Shown piece by piece: positions 59,850 to 64,000 of a stretch of 64,000 bases of DNA. The first letter of the stretch is position 1. Each line of letters begins with the position of its first letter. The notes beneath the pieces are model-generated. The model made no database searches. It was not told the origin of the DNA and was given only the letters and a program-made list of their open reading frames with translations. Both the position numbers and the translations under genes were made by a program. This DNA comes from Thalassia testudinum (taxonomy: Eukaryota; Streptophyta; Magnoliopsida; Alismatales; Hydrocharitaceae), in contig JAZHRO010000013.1 in the NCBI GenBank assembly GCA_037157565.1, forward strand, positions 75,881,501 through 75,945,500, in the 5' to 3' direction.

Positions 59850-62800
59850 GAAAGATAATTCTATGGTCGCATTGGGATCATGAATTCAATCATTCCTCAT
59901 TTTGGGAATAAGATTATGTACTACACAACCGCTAAGAAGATGCAAGATAGCCTGAAGGATACATACTCTCATGAGAAGAACTCTAATAGAGTTCTCCAAA
60001 TCTATAGTGAGATGACACATCTCTGACAAGAGGGCAAGTCTCTTTCACAATACTACTCCACCTTAAGGCATTGTTTAAGAAATATAATGCTTGTCACCTA
60101 ATTTGCTCCTACAAGCAATAGAAGGTGTGCCGGAAGGAGGCAATAGTTCTATAGTTCTCGAATCCTGGCTAGGTTAGGATCGGAGTATGCTGCAGCATGG
60201 TCGTAGATTTTGACTATGTCTAAGCTTTCGACTTTCAAGGAAGCTTATAGTAGGATGAGCCAGATTTTAGTACTTTTAGTTGTTGACGCACATGAGTCGC
60301 AGACTTTGACATTGGTTGTGAGTTATGACCAAGGATGTGGATTAATCTCTATTAGATGGTAGGGGATGCAAGTCCTAAAGCAAAGGACGTCCAACATGCA
60401 CCTATTGTGGGAAGTTTGGTCACTCTGAGGACATACGCTGGACTAAACATAGGCGACCTATCCTTGCAAACAAGGCAACAATATCTATTGAAACCCCTGA
60501 AGACATTATTACTAATGGCTAGAGTTCATTATGATGAGCTTCTCCAACACCAAAAGTAATTATCTTCTATTGCTACACCTACAGTTTCTGCCCCTTGAGA
60601 TACTATTTCATTTGCATCCCCATCAGGTATAACATACGCATTATCCACTCAATCAACTGATGAGCATGATTCAGATTAGTTAGTTGACTCTAAAGCCTCT
60701 CACCACTTATGTGGTGATAGATGTCGATTCACTCGACTTCGATCCGTTCCTAAAGGTTAGATGATTCAAGTCACCGATGGGTGACACTCGCCTGTTATTG
60801 GTAGGGGGGAGGTTCTAGTAGACCCTAGTATGCGGTTGACAGATGTGATACTTGTTCCAGAATTTCCTATCAGCCTGTTGTCTACCAATAGAATTACAAA
60901 GGAGCTTAATTGTTGGGCCATTTTTGACTCGGTATCTTACATTTTTCAAGACACTTTGACAGGAAAGACGATTGGTGGCAGCCATGAAGGAGGGTGTATC
61001 ATTTTGCTTTAGGCTGGCAATGTCTCTCTTCCGTCTACTACATCGAGTCTTTAGTGGCATCTCTGTCTTGGTCATCTTCCATTGACAAAGCTTCATCGTA
61101 TCATTTGCTTATCTTGCTCCTACTTCCAGAATTGACTGCGAAGCTTGTCAGATGGGAAAGCACCATAGGAGTTATTACCCACCTAGTTAGAGTCATGGTT
61201 CCAAGTCCTTGTTTGAATTGCTAAATATGGATGTTTAGGGTCCCAGTTGTGCCCTTGATCAATTGGGGCATCGTTTCCATTTAGTGATGCTTGATTTTTC
61301 TCATCTTTGTTAAGCGTTTCTTTTGAAGTCAAAATCTAATGTTGGTGTCATTGTTAAAGACATCATTTTGGAAATAAAGAATCAATTTGATACTCTTGAA
61401 TTTTACAATCATTTCTTGTATGATTACCATAAATCTATGAGGATGATCCATCAAACGAGTTACCTTCACGCATCTCAGTAAAATGGGGTTGTTGTGCATA
61501 AGTGTTGTCATGTCCTTGATGCTACTAAGACATTGTTGATTCACAATAATATTTCTACTTATTAGGGAGATGTGTTAACGATCTTCTATCTCATCAATTG
61601 CATGCCCTCTTTTGTGGTTGATGAGTGAATACGTATTCAGCTTCTATATCCAGTTAGGGATCTGTTTACCGTTCCTCTCCAAATTTTTGGGCGCATTGCC
61701 TTTGTTCACCTTTCTAGTTTGGGTAGAGATAAGTTGGATCTTAGGGGAGTGAAGTGTCTTTCTAGGATATTCGTGAACTCAGAAGGGATATCGTTGTTAT
61801 GATCTTGTTAATAGGCAACATTATACTAGTGCTGATGTTACCTTTCGTGAGTCCATTCCCTAGTTCTCTACTACTGAATCCAAGGTTCTTAACCCTACTA
61901 AAGTTGCCCTTGTGCCTATTCCTCATGTGGCTTTGGAAAAGATCCCTGTCTTTGACACATACAGGTTTATTTACTGACATCATGTCTCCAGTTCTAAGCC
62001 AGCACAACAATTGACCCTTGAGATAGCTACAGATGTTTGGCCTACGAATGGTGTGTTGCATAGTAATGACACAAGGTTCACGCAAGTAGCATTTGATCTA
62101 GATGTGCCTATAGCCTTGAAGAAGGCTCCATGGACCTATACTTCACATCCTATATCCAAACACATTTCCATGACATGGCTTGGTCCATTATTCAGGTAGT
62201 TTGCAACAACCCTCTCAACTATATTGATTCCCTTTTCACATCATGAGGCACTCCTTGATCCGAAGTGCAAGCAGGCTATGGATGGGAAGATATGTGCACT
62301 CTAATCATGTGGAACCTGGAAATTCATAGAACCACCATTGGATGCTACTTTAGTTGGCTTTACATGGTTGTTTATTGTAATCAAATAACCACCCATTCCC
62401 TTTCAAAGAATGGTTATTTACTATAAAGCATAACCCAGATGGCTCTATTTAACGATACAAGGCCAGGCTTGTAGTGAAGGGCATTACTCAGGCTTGCAGT
62501 GTAGATTTTTATCACACATGCTCTTTTGTTGCCCTACTTCCTACAGTCCAAATTCTCACATAGTAGTAGTACAACGTGATTGGCCTTTACATCAATTGGA
62601 TGTGAAAAGTACCTTCTTATATGGAGATTCATTGGAGGTGGTTTACATGCAGCAACCGCATGGATTTGAGGTTTGAGGGGAGTATTATGTTGATTGAGGA
62701 AGACAATATATGGGTTTACGCAATCCTTGAACTTGGTTCTAGAAACTCTCTGAAGTTGTTTAGACTCTGGATTTTGCTGATCCTCAACTGATTATTCCTT

Positions 62801-63786
62801 GTTTGTGCATCAAACTTCCCGATAGATGGTAGTGATGCTCGTTTATGTTGATGATATAATCCTTACGGATGATGATGCTTAAGGGATTTGCAACATGTAG
62901 AAATGCTTGATGGAGCTTTGTGATCAAAGACTTAGGTCCCCTTCGATATTTACTTAGGATCGAGGTTGCTTATAACAAATGAACTGTTGTGCTATCTCAA
63001 AGGAAGTATGTGATGAATTTGTTGTAGGAAACTAATATGTCAGGGCCAAACTGGCATATATTACCATAGATCCAAAGGCCCATCTATATGGCAAGAGTGT
63101 AGCACAAGTTGATGCTTGTCAGTTTAGGACCTTAGTGGGATAGTTCTTATATTTGACTATTACTCGTCCTGACATCTCATTGGTTGTTGGAAACTTTAGT
63201 AGATTCATGCACAAGCAAACTAAGGTGCATTAGGATGTAGTTATGATAGTACTCAGGTGCATAAAGTCTTCACCAGGAAAAGAGCTCTCGTTCACCAGAG
63301 GCATATCCTTCAACATTGTAGCCTACACAGATGCAAATTATGCGGGATGTCTTAAGGATAGAAAATTTATAACAAGCCTTTATTATATAGCGAGGAATTT
63401 TGTGACTTGGAGAAGCAAGAAGTAAGGAGTTGTTTCTAGATCAAGTGTTGAGTTTGAATATCACGCCATGGTGCAAACTGTGATAAGAGATGATGTCGAT
63501 ATGTTCTGTGTTGAGTGAACTACATATTTCTATTGACTCTCTTATGGAGATAATATATGATAACAAAACTTACATGCTTAATATTCCAATGTTTCATGAA
63601 CAAACAAAATATGTAGAAGTGGATTGCCATTATACAAGAGGTCTCATCTAGAAGAGACTTATTAGAACCACTCATTTTTCTTCCCAAGATTACACAGTGT
63701 ATGTCTTCACCAAGGCTCTCCTGAAGTCTTCATTTGACAAATGTTGTTCCAAGTTGAACGTGATGATCATCTATGCTTCAGTTTGA
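59850..63786 (+). pseudogene. copia gag-pol pseudogene
   Basis: gag: 'KIMYYTTAKKMQDSLKDTYS' and 'QEGKSLSQYYSTL' (59905-60065), near-identical in style to 45060-45210. Zinc knuckle remnant C-T-Y-C-G-K-F-G-H-S-E-D-I-R, whose last Cys is Arg (about 60397-60440). Protease V-D-S-K-A-S-H-H-L-C-G (60680). GAG-pre-integrase 'LTGKTIGGSHEGG' (60955). RT 'WPLHQLDVKSTFLYGD' and 'VYMQQPHGFEV' (62580-62676), 'MLVYVDDIILTDDD' (62830-62870; YVDD kept). RNase H 'AYTDANYAGCLKDRKF' and 'NFVTWRSKK' (63320-63423). It ends 'MIIYASV' and TGA at about 63786. Stops and frameshifts throughout. Confidence 0.82.
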
Positions 63787-63793
63787 GGGAGAG

Positions 63794-63943
63794 TGTTAAG
63801 ATTAGTCTATTTCTCTAGTTTAGATTATTGTTCATCTTTTGTGAATTTTGTAAGGGCCTCTTATGTAATTTTCACTTTTCTAATATTCTATATAACGAGG
63901 ATTAGAGTTTCTACTAGAACCAGGATGCTTATTTCTTCTAAAA
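63794..63943 (+). repeat. 3' LTR of the right-edge copia element
   Basis: Pairs with 59557-59705. Beyond it only 57 bp of flank remain in the window. Confidence 0.75.
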
Positions 63944-64000
63944 ATAGTCTTTCAAACATTCACCATGGTTCAGATTTTGTGCTTCCCCCCATCAGAAAAA

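Larger units (their letters stand above)
59557..63943 (+). mobile_element. Decayed Ty1/copia element at the right edge
   Basis: The 5' LTR is about 59557-59705 (TGTTGAGATTAG..) and the 3' LTR about 63794-63943 (TGTTAAGATTAG..), 149-150 bp each. They are similar along 'gggcctcttatgtaattttcac'. The polypurine tract TTTGAGGGAGAG (63782-63793) precedes the 3' LTR. The flanks ACAGT (59552-59556) and ATAGT (63944-63948) are a possible target duplication with one mismatch. The LTR length and the gag region match the inner intron-1 copia element, so both belong to one family. Confidence 0.82.

Overview
The window is nuclear DNA from a flowering plant. It holds spliced genes with GT-AG introns, AT-rich spacers and abundant plant-type LTR retrotransposons, Mutator-like elements (MULEs) and MITE-like elements. 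No bacterial, organellar or viral gene block was seen. The species cannot be named from sequence alone. Only two host genes can be named. One is a long coiled-coil protein of the At4g38062-like family (16284-19172, +). The other is a magnesium-dependent phosphatase 1 gene (MDP1, HAD superfamily; 55664 down to 28961, -). The last two exons of a third, unidentified minus-strand gene may lie at 59222-59556.

Layout. 1-1337 is the 3' part of a large LTR. 2100-5985 holds two diverged direct copies of a GC-rich, polypurine-containing repeat. 5985-11931 is a three-level nest. A decayed Ty1/copia gag-pol (+) is split at the RT/RNase H junction by a 3,969-bp element with long terminal inverted repeats and a 9-bp target duplication. 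That element carries a captured PRA1-family gene (-), and the gene is itself split by a 2,675-bp solo LTR with a perfect 5-bp target duplication. 11970-15600 is AT-rich repeat debris. 16284-19172 is the coiled-coil gene. 20088-20272 is an exact-period 40-bp tandem array. 20539-23330 is a truncated minus-strand copia copy. 24132-24432 and 26018-26900 are MITE-like or foldback elements.

28961-55664 is the MDP1 gene. Its coding sequence is only 525 nt (174 aa) in four exons spread over 26.7 kb. Intron 3 is 1.1 kb. Intron 2 is 9.0 kb and contains one copia element inserted into the LTR of another, both in gene orientation. Intron 1 is 16.1 kb and contains a decayed MULE transposase, a plant-mobile-domain remnant, and between them a nest of a copia element (43899-49166) inside the 3' LTR of a second LTR element (42470-49554). 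The reading frame and all exon junctions of MDP1 are intact, so the introns have grown without visible damage to the protein.

55665-64000 has the MDP1 upstream region with a G-box, AT-rich repeats, the two candidate terminal exons of the unknown gene, and a decayed copia element (59557-63943, +) abutting or inserted into that gene.

No operon-like or defence-like system is present. The unusual content is evolutionary: gene capture by a transposon, ordered nested insertions that can be read base by base, extreme intron expansion of a small enzyme gene, and a coiled coil built from exact 74-residue repeats.
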